A DNA stretch of 55,707 nucleotides from an uncultured Allobosea sp. Lineage in GTDB: Bacteria > Pseudomonadota > Alphaproteobacteria > Rhizobiales > Beijerinckiaceae. A program made the translations under genes and the position numbers. The DNA is taken from contig NZ_CAMFKW010000037.1 in assembly GCF_945957345.1 (NCBI RefSeq), positions 1 through 55,707 of the forward strand, written 5' to 3'. Below are positions 24,848 through 34,004 of the stretch, piece after piece (position 1 is the first letter of the stretch; each line of letters begins with the position of its first letter). The notes under the pieces were generated by a model that was given only the letters and a program-made list of their open reading frames with translations, had not been told where the DNA came from and searched no databases.

Positions 24848-27672
24848 GCCAGTGCCTCCCGGATCTTCTCGGAGGTGATCGGCAGGCTGTAGAAGCGCTT
24901 GCCGATGGCATGGGCGACGGCATTCGCGAGCGCCGGCACCACGGCGATCATCACCACCTCGGCCATGCCCTTGGGCGGATCGGTGTCGGAGAGCGGCGGC
25001 AATACCTCCGATGTCTGCGACCAGACCGCGACGTCCTTCGAGACCGGCAATTCGTAGCGGTTCCAGTTCCAGGTGCCGTCGCCGGGGCCGTCCTCGTGCA
25101 GCGGCAGATATTCCTTCAGCGCGTGGCCGATGCCCATGGCGATGCCGCCCTGGATCTGGCCGGAGACCAGCTCCGGCACGATCTGGTTGCCGCATTCGAG
25201 GATGGAGTGGTGCGAGAGCAGGCTGATCTCGCCGCTGCCGGTATCGACCGCGATCTCGGCCAGCGTCGCCATCGGCGCGTAATAGGTGACGCCGGCATTG
25301 TTGCGCTGGGCGGGCGGGTAGAAGACGGATGCGCGCTCGACGAAATGCCAGCCTTCGAGCGTCATCAGCTCCTTGCGGGAAGCCGGCGCGCCCTCGCCAT
25401 ATTTCACCGCGAGCGCATCGATGGCGAAGCGCCACTGTCCCGTATCGGGCAGATCGAACTCGGCTTCCGCCCATTGCCAGCGGTTGAAGCTGTGCACGGT
25501 GACGCCGGTGACGAGGCCGAGCCGGTGCGCTTCGGCTGCGATCTCCGCGAAGGCGAGCGGCTGCATGGCGGCAGCCGTGACGCGGCCACCAACGACGCGC
25601 AGATCCTCGCGACGCACCGCTTCCGGCGCCATCTGACCGCCGCCGATGCCGCGCGACCAGAGCGAGCGCGCCGCCGGCCAGATCGCGAGCTCGACCAGCG
25701 CCTTGGCTGCTTCGCGCGTCGCATGGCCGAGATAATAGACGCTGTTCGAGGCGCTCATCGGCGAGGTGAAGCTCGGCGTCCAGCGCGGATTGGCCTTGCG
25801 CTTGTCCTCTTCCTCCTGCGACAGCGTGTAGGGCTCGTCGGTGGTCTCCAGCGGCATCTGCGGCCAGCGCACCCGACCGAACTCGGTCTCGTCGGGCTGG
25901 CGGCCGAGGATGCCGGCAGCCATCACCGCCTGCGAGGTCGTCGCGCCCGTGCCGATCTCATGCGCGACATGGGAGAGCTTCAACCGCCCGGCAGCATCGA
26001 ATTCGATGGCGCAGAGCGCCGACTCCGCGCCGGTGCCGTAATCCTTGTGCACATGCCCGTAGCCGACGCCGTATTTCTTGCCGGGATTGGCCGCCTCGAA
26101 TTCGGCTTTGCGCTTCTGCCTGTTCGCCCAGAGCGGATGCTTCTGCGCCCGGTCGAGGATCTCGCCGTGGCGCATGGCGCCGGAGGGGATCGCCCCTTGC
26201 GAGTTCTTCATCCCCGATTTCAGGGCGTTGCGCCGCCGGAACTCCATGGGATCGAGGCCGAGCGCCTCGGCCGCCTCGTCGACCATCATCTCGGTCGCTG
26301 CCATGGTCTGCAGCGTGCCGTAGCCGCGCATGGAGCCGGCATCGACTGCGCGCGACGACAGGATCACCGCCGAGAAATCGCTCTTCGGCAGATAGTAGAT
26401 CGATTGCGCCGCCGTCGCCCCGACCGTGCCGACCGAGACCGAGAAATTCTCGCGCCCGCCGCCATCGGTGCGATAGCGCCCGGTCATCGCCCGGAACCGG
26501 CCGGTCTTGCGGTCGATGACCATGACCTTCTCCATCTGGAAGGCATGGCGCTTCAGCGCGGTCTGGAACTGCTCGAACCGGTCATTGGCGAGCCTGACCG
26601 GGCGCCCGTCGCCATATAGCCCGGCGAGCACGCAGTAATACGGAAAGATCGCGTGGTCCTTGGTGCCGTAGCCGACGGTATAGCCGATCTTGAGATCGAC
26701 GCTGTTCAGCGGGAGTTTCGACTTCGAGACCATATGCGCCGTCGCTTCCGCCACCTCATAGGGCGACTGGGTGGCGATCAGCGCGTGCAGCAGGCCGCTG
26801 GCACGGTCGTACCAGACATTGCCGTTATCGGCCTCCATGGCCGAGGCATCGGCCGACTGGGTGGCGAAGGAGCGGCGCAGTACCAACGCGTCGTCACCGG
26901 CTGCCGCTATCTCGCGCTCGATCTCGGCGGCGGCCGCCATGCCGCGCGCCATCGCGTCGCCGTCGCCGGCGGCCGGCCATTGCGGCTCCTCGCCCTTGAA
27001 GCCGGCGCGGATCGTCGTCTCCTTCAGCGAGGAGTAGCGGTCTTCGGCGTCGGGACTGCCGCCGTCGATGCGGACATAGCGCGCTGCGCCATAGGGCCCC
27101 GGCGTGGTCGAGGGGCCTTCCGGGCCGTAGCGCACGGCCTTGTCGTTGAAGCGCAGCTTGCGCTTGGCGGCGTCGTAGCGGGCGAAGTCGTGATAGATCA
27201 GCATGGCGACGGGCTGGCCGAGCAGCCGCGCCGTCTGCCCCTTCGGTACGAAGAAGACATCGCCATAGAAGCCCGGCCAGGGAGAGGGCAGCGTGATGCC
27301 GTCGGCGACGAGATCCTCGTGCAGCACCAATCGGTCGGGCTTCAGATCGTCGCCGAGCAAGCTGAGATCGACGCTGTCGAAGACGCGGTCGACCCGCGTC
27401 GCCTTGAGCGTGAAGGCATGGGCCTGTTCCTTCGGCCAGCCTTCGAGGTCTCGAGCGCGGTAGTCGCGCGAGAAGGTCTTGCCACCGGTCACCTTGGCGA
27501 TCGCGTCGAGGCGGTATTTCGGCTTGCCGCCAGCCGCCAGCCAGTCGGCGCCGGGACGCGGTGGCGTCTGGATCAGTTCGGCCTGCGTGGGGGAAGGCAG
27601 CAGCGAGACCTTGATGGCGACGCCGGCAGCACCTGCTTTGAGGAAATTTCTGCGGGACAGGCCCATCTTCAT
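24844..27672 (-). CDS. xanthine-dehydrogenase-family molybdopterin-binding subunit (IorB-like), Tat-exported
   Basis: A 942-residue large subunit of an IorAB-type oxidoreductase that hydroxylates aldehydes or N-heterocycles. A Tat signal MKMGLSRRNFLKAGAAG directs it to the periplasm, as in IorB. Conserved molybdopterin regions include MRGYGTLQTMAATEMMVDEA, AHEIGTGATTSQAVMA and the C-terminal KGMAEVVMIAVVPALANAVA, where Glu is the expected catalytic base. It is longer than most IorB proteins (about 720-780). Together with the 2Fe-2S and cytochrome genes it forms a three-subunit dehydrogenase. The substrate is not readable. Confidence 0.88.
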   Translation of the reverse strand: MKMGLSRRNFLKAGAAGVAIKVSLLPSPTQAELIQTPPRPGADWLAAGGKPKYRLDAIAKVTGGKTFSRDYRARDLEGWPKEQAHAFTLKATRVDRVFDSVDLSLLGDDLKPDRLVLHEDLVADGITLPSPWPGFYGDVFFVPKGQTARLLGQPVAMLIYHDFARYDAAKRKLRFNDKAVRYGPEGPSTTPGPYGAARYVRIDGGSPDAEDRYSSLKETTIRAGFKGEEPQWPAAGDGDAMARGMAAAAEIEREIAAAGDDALVLRRSFATQSADASAMEADNGNVWYDRASGLLHALIATQSPYEVAEATAHMVSKSKLPLNSVDLKIGYTVGYGTKDHAIFPYYCVLAGLYGDGRPVRLANDRFEQFQTALKRHAFQMEKVMVIDRKTGRFRAMTGRYRTDGGGRENFSVSVGTVGATAAQSIYYLPKSDFSAVILSSRAVDAGSMRGYGTLQTMAATEMMVDEAAEALGLDPMEFRRRNALKSGMKNSQGAIPSGAMRHGEILDRAQKHPLWANRQKRKAEFEAANPGKKYGVGYGHVHKDYGTGAESALCAIEFDAAGRLKLSHVAHEIGTGATTSQAVMAAGILGRQPDETEFGRVRWPQMPLETTDEPYTLSQEEEDKRKANPRWTPSFTSPMSASNSVYYLGHATREAAKALVELAIWPAARSLWSRGIGGGQMAPEAVRREDLRVVGGRVTAAAMQPLAFAEIAAEAHRLGLVTGVTVHSFNRWQWAEAEFDLPDTGQWRFAIDALAVKYGEGAPASRKELMTLEGWHFVERASVFYPPAQRNNAGVTYYAPMATLAEIAVDTGSGEISLLSHHSILECGNQIVPELVSGQIQGGIAMGIGHALKEYLPLHEDGPGDGTWNWNRYELPVSKDVAVWSQTSEVLPPLSDTDPPKGMAEVVMIAVVPALANAVAHAIGKRFYSLPITSEKIREALA

Positions 27673-27806
27673 GCCGGGTCCTCCGCTGGTTGACGAACCG
27701 ATTCTACCAGGCCGTGTGGCGGGCCGGCAGGGACACGAGATACTTTAATTGTTCCGATTTCAAGTGTCGGGGATTCGCTGGCGGCGGCGCCTGGAGGGAG
27801 ATGACG

Positions 27807-28352
27807 ATGAAGGCTGATGGCTTGACGCTGGTCACGCTCGATACCGAGGAAGGCCGCCTGGTGCTCGGCATCGATGAGGCGCGCGCGCCTCTCACGGCTG
27901 CGAACTTTCTGGCCTATGTCGATGGCGGCCATCTTCGGGCTGCGACGATCTACAGGATCGTGACGCTCGCCAACCAGACCGCTGGCACGCTGCATCCGAT
28001 CGAGGTGATCCAGTTCGGCTCGCCCGGGCCGGGTGAGGAGCGGGCGCCACCGCTGCCTCCCGTGCCCCATGAGCCGACATCGTCGAGCGGCCTGCGGCAC
28101 CGCAACGGCACGTTGTCATTGGCCCGAAAGGCCCCTGGAAGCGGCGGACATGGCTTCTTCATCTGCATTGGGGATCAGCCCGAACTCGATGAAGGCGGGC
28201 GACGGAACCCCGACGGCGCCGGCTTCGCCGCTTTCGGCCAGGTCGTCGACGGCATGGAGACGCTTTTGCGCCTGCACGGGCGTGCGGAAGCAGCGGAATA
28301 CATGCAGGCGCCGATCAGGATTTTCGGGATCCAGCGAAGCCCGGCCGCGTGA
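27807..28352 (+). CDS. cyclophilin-type peptidyl-prolyl cis-trans isomerase, divergent
   Basis: A 181-residue cyclophilin-fold protein without signal peptide. It has PLTAANFLAYVDGGHLRAAT, the catalytic Arg in IYRIV, and NGTLSLARK followed by GHGFFICIGDQPELD and FAAFGQVVDGMETL. It differs from standard bacterial PpiB in several loops. The start ATG 27807 is preferred because GGAGGG lies eight bases before it; ATG 27801 would leave only two. It is divergent from the molybdenum hydroxylase operon with a 134-bp gap and converges with the mannitol dehydrogenase gene. Confidence 0.82.
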   Translation: MKADGLTLVTLDTEEGRLVLGIDEARAPLTAANFLAYVDGGHLRAATIYRIVTLANQTAGTLHPIEVIQFGSPGPGEERAPPLPPVPHEPTSSSGLRHRNGTLSLARKAPGSGGHGFFICIGDQPELDEGGRRNPDGAGFAAFGQVVDGMETLLRLHGRAEAAEYMQAPIRIFGIQRSPAA

Positions 28353-28382
28353 TCCGAAGCGTCTCAGCGGCTTGCTCTGCCG

Positions 28383-29870
28383 CTAGGCGGAAACGCGCGA
28401 TGCGAGATAGGCATCGATGCAAGCGCGGGTTCCGGATTGCCAGATTCTCCGCAGTGCTCGGCCGAACGCCTCCCGGAAGCGCGGATCATCCGCCAGATTT
28501 CCATAGATATCCCGCATCTGCAGCCAAATCTCCGGCGCGGATCGGGCCTGCTGTGCCTGCGCGGTGAGACGCGGCCAGCTCGGATCGTTCGGCGCGATCG
28601 GCTGCCCGCTCTCCGTTTCGCCGTAGCAGTAGCGGCACCAGAGGGCGCTCACCAGCGCGAGGCCGTCGATGGGCCGTCCTGCCTGCAAGGCATCGCGCAG
28701 GGTCGGCAGGATGAATTTCGGCTGGCGGTTCGAGCCGTCGAGGCAGAGCCGGCGGATCGTATCGCCGATCTTGGGATTGGCGAAGCGCCGCTCGATGGTG
28801 TGCTTGTAGGCGACGAGATCGGTATCGGGGACCGGCGGGACAACCGGGATGACCTCGTCGTCGAGCAGCGCTGAGAGGAAGCCGGCGATCCGGGCATCCT
28901 GCATCGCCTCATGGACGAAATGGATGTCGAGCAGGCCGGCAGGATAGGCGATCGCCGCGTGGCCGCCATTGAGGATGCGGATCTTCATCAGCTCGAACGG
29001 CGCGACATCGGCGACGAACTGCACGCCCACTTCTTCAAGGCGCGGCCGGCCGGCCGGGAAATGATCCTCCAGCACCCATTGCCGGAAATCCTCGCAGAAG
29101 ACCGGGCGGCTGTCCTCGACGCCGAAGTCGTCGCGCAGTGCCTGGCGTTCGCGGTCGGACGTCGCCGGCGTGATGCGGTCGACCATGCCATTGGGAAAGG
29201 CGACGCTTTCGCGGATCCAGCGTGCGTCGTCTCGGTCGATCAGGTCGACGAGCCCGGTGACGGCATCCGCCGTGACATGGCCGTTGCCGGGCAGGTTGTC
29301 GCAGGACATCACCGTGAAGGGCGGCAGGCCGGCCGCGCGCCTTTTCAGAAGGCCGGCTGCGATCAGGCCAAAGGCAGTGTTGGGAGATGCCAGACGATCG
29401 GCAGCATCGGCGACGATATCGGGGTGGCCGGGATCGAAGGCTTGCGTCGCCGGATCGATGTAGTAGCCGCCCTCGGTGACGGTCAGCGAGACGATCCGCG
29501 TGCGGGGATCGACGAGGCGCTCGATGATCTGGCCTGTATCACCTGGCGCGACGAAATCGATCATCGCGCCGGTAACGCGCGCTTGCGAGCGCCCGGCCTC
29601 CTGCGTCACCACTGTCGTCAGGAAGTCCTGCGCGGCGAGGTCGCGGCCCATCTCGGCGTCGCTGTCGCGTACGCCGGTGCCGACGATCGCCCAGTCGTGA
29701 TCGCGCCCGCGCTCGAACAATTCGTCGAGATAGGCGGCCTGATGCGCGCGGTGGAAATTACCGACGCCGATATGGACGATGCCGGGGCTCAGCTCTTCCG
29801 CGCGATAGCCGGGAACGCGGACCGACGGACTGAGTTGCCCGAGCGTCGCGCGGGAGAGGCGCACCGCCAT
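28383..29870 (-). CDS. mannitol dehydrogenase family protein (mannitol/arabinitol 2- or 4-dehydrogenase or fructuronate reductase)
   Basis: A 495-residue NAD-dependent polyol dehydrogenase of the long-chain family. The N-terminal Rossmann region shows IVHIGVGNFHRAHQAAYLDEL, followed by SLTVTEGGYYID. The catalytic Lys-Asn-His motif is KIRILNGGHAAIAYPAGL. Members oxidise mannitol, arabinitol or sorbitol to the ketose. It is the last gene of the leftward operon starting at 38249, 3 bp after the GDPD. With xylulokinase in the same operon, D-arabinitol or D-mannitol is a reasonable substrate, but this is inference. Confidence 0.9.
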   Translation of the reverse strand: MAVRLSRATLGQLSPSVRVPGYRAEELSPGIVHIGVGNFHRAHQAAYLDELFERGRDHDWAIVGTGVRDSDAEMGRDLAAQDFLTTVVTQEAGRSQARVTGAMIDFVAPGDTGQIIERLVDPRTRIVSLTVTEGGYYIDPATQAFDPGHPDIVADAADRLASPNTAFGLIAAGLLKRRAAGLPPFTVMSCDNLPGNGHVTADAVTGLVDLIDRDDARWIRESVAFPNGMVDRITPATSDRERQALRDDFGVEDSRPVFCEDFRQWVLEDHFPAGRPRLEEVGVQFVADVAPFELMKIRILNGGHAAIAYPAGLLDIHFVHEAMQDARIAGFLSALLDDEVIPVVPPVPDTDLVAYKHTIERRFANPKIGDTIRRLCLDGSNRQPKFILPTLRDALQAGRPIDGLALVSALWCRYCYGETESGQPIAPNDPSWPRLTAQAQQARSAPEIWLQMRDIYGNLADDPRFREAFGRALRRIWQSGTRACIDAYLASRVSA

Positions 29871-29873
29871 CGC

Positions 29874-30614
29874 TCAGCCCTGCCGTGCGGCGCGCAGCAT
29901 CAAGGCGAGGTCGGGCCGGTCGCTGGTGATCTGCGCGATCGGCTGGCCGAGCCAGAAATCGAGCTCGCGCACCGTGTTGGGCACCCAGGCGCCGAGCCTG
30001 TCGCGCCCGACGATGCTGATCGCGCGATCGAGGCAGAGCCGCAGCAGCGACTGCTCGACGGCGATGATGCAGCCGAGATCGACGAAGCGCTGCAAGGTCC
30101 GGTCGACGCCGCCGAAGGCCTCGCAGGAGCGGCGGTCGACCGAGGCGAGCCGGCGCATATGCGGCGCCTTCGCCCGGATCTCCTCGATCACCTCCGGCAC
30201 GAAGCAGGTCAGCACGACGCGCGAAGCCATCTTGCGGGCCTCGACCAGCGCGAGGACCTTGTCGAGCAGGCCGGGATAGGGATTGCCATAGGCATCCATC
30301 TTCATCTCGATCTCGAGCTCGATCCCGGTCGGGCCGAAGACGTCGAGCACCTCCGGCAGGGTCGGGATGGTCTCGCCCAGCGTATCGTCGAGCGTCACCT
30401 TGGCGAGCGCTGCGCGCGAGAGATGCGCGACCGGCCCCTTGTGATCGGTGGTGCGGTCGAGCAGCGGATCGTGGATCACCATGATCTCGTCGTCGCTGGA
30501 GAGATGCACGTCGAGTTCGACGGCGTCGACGCCCAGGCCGCAGACGTTGCGGAAGCCGCTCAGGCTGTTCTCCGCCCAGATATTGCGCGCGCCACGATGA
30601 CCGATGATCCGCAT
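29874..30614 (-). CDS. ugpQ: glycerophosphodiester phosphodiesterase (UgpQ-like, cytoplasmic)
   Basis: A 246-residue GDPD enzyme. Signature residues are IIGHRGARNIWAENSLSGF, AVELDVHLSSDDEIMVIHDP and the later IELEIEMKMD. There is no signal peptide. It follows ugpE by 30 bp in the same operon, like ugpQ next to ugp transport genes in other bacteria. It should cleave imported glycerophosphodiesters to glycerol-3-phosphate and an alcohol. The gene symbol is based on similarity and position, not proof. Confidence 0.87.
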   Translation of the reverse strand: MRIIGHRGARNIWAENSLSGFRNVCGLGVDAVELDVHLSSDDEIMVIHDPLLDRTTDHKGPVAHLSRAALAKVTLDDTLGETIPTLPEVLDVFGPTGIELEIEMKMDAYGNPYPGLLDKVLALVEARKMASRVVLTCFVPEVIEEIRAKAPHMRRLASVDRRSCEAFGGVDRTLQRFVDLGCIIAVEQSLLRLCLDRAISIVGRDRLGAWVPNTVRELDFWLGQPIAQITSDRPDLALMLRAARQG

Positions 30615-30644
30615 GTCGAAAAGCCCTGCTTGCCCGTGGACGGG

Positions 30645-31535
30645 TTATTTGCCGCTATCCACCAGCCCCTTCACGAACCAGCGCTGGAGGATGAGGATGA
30701 CGAGGGTCGGCGGCAGCATCGTCAGGAAGGCCGCGTTCATCAGGAGATGCCAGGTCGGCAGTGAGTCGCCTTGCGGCATCAGCTTCTTCAGGCCGATCAC
30801 GGCATTGGCCATGGCGGGCTCGGTGGTGAGCAAGAGCGGCCAGAGATACTGGTTCCAGCCCATCAGGAAGAGGATGATCGCCAGCGCCACGATGTTCGAG
30901 CGCGAGAGCGGCAGCAGGATCAGGCGGAAGAACTGCCAGGGCGTGGCGCCGTCGATGCGGGCCGCCTCGCAGAGCTCGTCGGGAACGGTCAGGAAGAACT
31001 GGCGGAACAGGAAGGTCGCGGTCGCCGAGGCGATCAATGGCAGGATCAGGCCGGAATAGGTGTTGACCAGATTCCAGTCGAGGTCGACCAGCGCCTGGAT
31101 GCCCAGCCAGGAGCCGAGGGAGTTGAGTGGCAGGGCGACATTCGCTGCGGATTCGTAGGTCGGGACGATGCGCACCTCGATCGGCAACATCAGCGACATG
31201 AAGATCAGCCAGAAGGCCGTCATCCGGAAGGGAAAGCGGAAATAGGTGACGGCGAAGGCCGCGATCACGGAAACAGCGAGCTTTCCGACGGTGATGCCGG
31301 TGGCGATGATGAAGGAGTTGATCAGGAGCCGGCCGAAATTGGCGCTGCTCAGCACGGTCTGCATATTCGCCAGGAACTGGCTGCCCGGCAGCCAGGACAT
31401 CGGCACGCGCATGATCTCGGCTTGCGTGAGCGAGCCGGTGACGAAGACGAAATAGATGGGTAGGCAGACGAGCGCCGCGCCCACCAGCAGGATGAGGTGA
31501 CAGAGGGCGTCGATGACGGGGGTGCGCTCGTTCAT
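30645..31535 (-). CDS. ugpE: carbohydrate ABC transporter permease, UgpE-like
   Basis: A 296-residue inner-membrane permease of the MalG/UgpE class. Spans are readable near the N-terminus (LCHLILLVGAALVCLPIYFV), then ATGITVGKLAVSVIAAFAVTYF, and the EAA loop is EAARIDGATPWQFFRLILLP. The C-terminus RWFVKGLVDSGK is typical of UgpE. It pairs with the permease encoded 7 bp upstream. Family assignment is firm; the glycerol-3-phosphate/phosphodiester specificity is inferred from the partner binding protein. Confidence 0.9.
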   Translation of the reverse strand: MNERTPVIDALCHLILLVGAALVCLPIYFVFVTGSLTQAEIMRVPMSWLPGSQFLANMQTVLSSANFGRLLINSFIIATGITVGKLAVSVIAAFAVTYFRFPFRMTAFWLIFMSLMLPIEVRIVPTYESAANVALPLNSLGSWLGIQALVDLDWNLVNTYSGLILPLIASATATFLFRQFFLTVPDELCEAARIDGATPWQFFRLILLPLSRSNIVALAIILFLMGWNQYLWPLLLTTEPAMANAVIGLKKLMPQGDSLPTWHLLMNAAFLTMLPPTLVILILQRWFVKGLVDSGK

Positions 31536-31542
31536 CGCTGGC

Positions 31543-32463
31543 CTAGACGCTGTAGTTCACGCGGCGCTCCACGAAGCGGAACTGCGCGAAGGTCAGGAAC
31601 AGCGCGAGCGCCATCAGCACGACGGATTGCGCAGCCGAAGAGCCGAGATCGAGCGTGACGAAGCCGTCCTGATAGACCTTGTAGACGAGGATCGAGGTGG
31701 CGCCGGCCGGGCCGCCGCGCGTTGTGGCGTCGACGATGGCGAAGGTCTCGAACAGCCCGTAGACGAAGTTGATCACGATCAGGAAGAACAGCGTCGGCGC
31801 GATCATCGGCAGCGAGATGCGCAGGAAGCGCTGGATCGGCCCGGCGCCATCCAGATAGGCGGATTCGAGGATCGACTGGGGCACCGACATCAGGGCGGCG
31901 ACCAGGAAGATGTAGTTGTAGCAGATGTGCTTCCACGAGGCGGCCATCACCACCAGCGCAAGTGCATGCCAGGAATTGCGGTTCGGGTCCCAGTCCAGCC
32001 CCACGCCCTGAAGCATATGGGCGACCGGGCCGACGCGGGGATTGAACAGGAAGGCGAGCATGATGCCGGCGATCGCGGGCGCGATGGCATAGGGCAGCAG
32101 CAGGACCGTGCGGTAGGCGCCGCGGCCGCGCAGGATATGGTTCGAGGCGAAGGCGAGCAGCAACGCGAGCGACAGGGTCAGTGCGTTCTGGGCGAGGGTG
32201 AAGATCAGCGTCACCTGGGCCGAGGACCAGTAGACATTGCTGCGGAACAGCCGCTCGAAATTCTGGAAGCCGACCCATTGGGTCGTCGCGCCGAACGGGT
32301 CCGTGAGCTGGAAGGCCTGGATCAGCGCCCTGATCGAAGGGATGAAGAAGAACAACAGCAGGATGAAGAGTTGCGGCGCGAGCAGCCAGAAGGGCAGGCG
32401 CCATTCCTTGAAATGCGCCCGCTTCAGCCCGCTTTCCGACTGGCCGTCGCCAGCACCCTTCAC
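31543..32463 (-). CDS. ugpA: carbohydrate ABC transporter permease, UgpA-like
   Basis: UgpA-like permease. The body starts with FKEWRLPFWLLAPQLFILLL and includes LLLPYAIAPAIAGIMLAFLF, the EAA loop ESAYLDGAGPIQRFLRISLP and DLGSSAAQSVVLMALALFL, closely following E. coli UgpA. The start is unclear. I give GTG 32463 (306 residues). ATG 32550 would overlap ugpB by 17 bp and add a Gly/Leu/Pro-rich leader that includes a hairpin repeat and looks non-coding. Neither has a good ribosome-binding site. The protein spans the membrane about six times. Confidence 0.85.
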   Translation of the reverse strand: MKGAGDGQSESGLKRAHFKEWRLPFWLLAPQLFILLLFFFIPSIRALIQAFQLTDPFGATTQWVGFQNFERLFRSNVYWSSAQVTLIFTLAQNALTLSLALLLAFASNHILRGRGAYRTVLLLPYAIAPAIAGIMLAFLFNPRVGPVAHMLQGVGLDWDPNRNSWHALALVVMAASWKHICYNYIFLVAALMSVPQSILESAYLDGAGPIQRFLRISLPMIAPTLFFLIVINFVYGLFETFAIVDATTRGGPAGATSILVYKVYQDGFVTLDLGSSAAQSVVLMALALFLTFAQFRFVERRVNYSV

Positions 32464-32486
32464 GAAAAGGTGCCGCAGCGGCGAGG

Positions 32487-32505
32487 GGAGGCGCAGACCG
32501 CCTCC
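32487..32505 (-). repeat. hairpin in the ugpB-ugpA junction
   Basis: GGAGGCG (32487-32493) pairs perfectly with CGCCTCC (32499-32505), loop CAGAC. It lies 29 bp after the ugpB stop. There is no T-run, so it is more likely to protect the ugpB end of the mRNA than to terminate. This would allow more binding protein than permease to be made. Confidence 0.55.
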
Positions 32506-32533
32506 GCCAGCCACTGCCGAAAGGCCAGCCGGC

Positions 32534-33847
32534 TTATTTCTTGCCAGCATTGAGCTGCTCGTAGCGGCGCAGCGACTCGTTGCCGCGGGAAACCGCATCG
32601 TCGAGCGCCTGCTGCACCGGCTTCTTGCCGAGGAAGGCGGCCGAGACCTCTTCCATGATCGCGACATTGATCTGGTTGCTGTTGCCGATACGGAAGCCCA
32701 AGGAATTGTCGCTGGGCGTGCCGCGCATCAATTGCACCACGGCAATCTCGCGGGTCGGGTTCTTCTGGTAGTAGCCCTGAGCCTTGGCGGCGTCATAGGC
32801 CGCGGTCGTGACCGGGACATAGCCCGTCGCCTGATGCCACCAGACCTGCGTGTCTGTCTTGGCGAGGAAGTCGTAGAAGGCGGCGACGGCTTTGTACTTC
32901 TCCGGCGTATGGCCCTTCAGGGTCCAGAGAGCGGCGCCGCCGATGACGCTGTTCTTCGGCGTTACGCCCTGCTCATAGGGCAGTTCGGCGGCGCTCCAGT
33001 CGAATTTCGCGGCGGCGACGACAGCGGCATGCGAGGCGGTCGAGGCGATGATGGTCGAGCATTCGCCCGAGGTGAAGAGCTGGATCGGGATGATGCCCTG
33101 GCCGGCGATCTGCATCACGCCGGAGCCGATCAGGCGCTTCATGCGCTCGACCTGGCCGACGAGCTTGCCCTTGTTGAAGACGAAATTGGTATCGAGGCCG
33201 TCCATGCCGTTGCGCTTGGTCGCATACGGGATGTCGTTCACGGCGCTGTAGTTTTCGAGGAAGCTCCACTCGTAGTCGCCGGGAAGCACCATCGCGCATT
33301 TCGAGACGCCCTTGGCCTTGATCGCGTCGAGCTGCGGCTCAAGCTCCTGCCAGGTCGCGCCAGGCTTGTCGAAGCCGGCGGCTTTGAAGTGGTCGCGGTT
33401 GTAGAACAGGATCGGCGTCGACGAGTTGAACGGCATCGCCTGCAGCTTGTCGCCGATCGCATAATAGCTCACGACCGGGGCGATGAATTTCGCGGTGTCG
33501 ACCGGATGGCCTTGTTGCGCCATCAATTCGCTGGTCGGGAGGATGGCGCCCGAATTGACCATGGTCAGGAAGGAGCGCTCGTTCGACTGGACGATCTCGG
33601 GCTGGCGCTTGGCCCGATAGGCCGCGATCGTGCCGTTCAGGACCTCGTCATAGGTGCCCTTGGCGATCGCCTTGACGACATAGTCCTTCTGCGAGTCGTT
33701 GAACTTCTTGACCAGTTCTTCGACGCGCTCGCCGAGCGCGCCGCTCATCGCGTGCCAGAACTCGATTTCGGTCGCCGCTTGTACGGTCGACATCCCCGCA
33801 AGCAGCAAAGCGCCCGCACCTGCCAACACGCCATAGAAAGGTCGCAT
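32534..33847 (-). CDS. ugpB: sn-glycerol-3-phosphate/phosphodiester ABC transporter substrate-binding protein, UgpB-like
   Basis: A 437-residue periplasmic binding protein with signal peptide (GVLAGAGALLLAGMSTVQA). It follows UgpB closely: TEIEFWHAMSGALGERVEEL, MPFNSSTPILFYNRDHFKAA, the ENYSA segment, NSVIGGAALWTLKGHTPEKY, TGYVPVTTAAYDAA and the C-terminal QQALDDAVSRGNESLRRYEQ. UgpB binds glycerol-3-phosphate and glycerophosphodiesters such as glycerophosphocholine. No ugpC-like ATPase is in this operon. Two palindromic sites lie just upstream of its ATG. Confidence 0.9.
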   Translation of the reverse strand: MRPFYGVLAGAGALLLAGMSTVQAATEIEFWHAMSGALGERVEELVKKFNDSQKDYVVKAIAKGTYDEVLNGTIAAYRAKRQPEIVQSNERSFLTMVNSGAILPTSELMAQQGHPVDTAKFIAPVVSYYAIGDKLQAMPFNSSTPILFYNRDHFKAAGFDKPGATWQELEPQLDAIKAKGVSKCAMVLPGDYEWSFLENYSAVNDIPYATKRNGMDGLDTNFVFNKGKLVGQVERMKRLIGSGVMQIAGQGIIPIQLFTSGECSTIIASTASHAAVVAAAKFDWSAAELPYEQGVTPKNSVIGGAALWTLKGHTPEKYKAVAAFYDFLAKTDTQVWWHQATGYVPVTTAAYDAAKAQGYYQKNPTREIAVVQLMRGTPSDNSLGFRIGNSNQINVAIMEEVSAAFLGKKPVQQALDDAVSRGNESLRRYEQLNAGKK

Positions 33848-33874
33848 CCCAAGCCTCCCGTGTCAGTCTTATGT

Positions 33875-33904
33875 GAGCATATGCTCTTTGTTGAAGCATA
33901 TGCT
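33875..33904 (-). promoter_or_regulatory. tandem palindromic operators upstream of ugpB
   Basis: GAGCATATGCTC (33875-33886) is a perfect 12-base palindrome. A second copy of its core, AGCATATGCT, is at 33895-33904, 19 bp on. Both are in the 157-bp gap between the SorC regulator gene and ugpB, 28-57 bp before the ugpB ATG. They are likely binding sites for the SorC regulator encoded next door. The spacing of about two helical turns would allow cooperative binding. Confidence 0.65.
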
Positions 33905-34004
33905 CGCATACTCGCTTCTTATGTCAACCGTCGGCGACGAAGGGATGACAGTCGCGCGCAATCGCTTGCACAGGCGGGCAATCGACAAGCTGGGAGGTGG
34001 GGCG

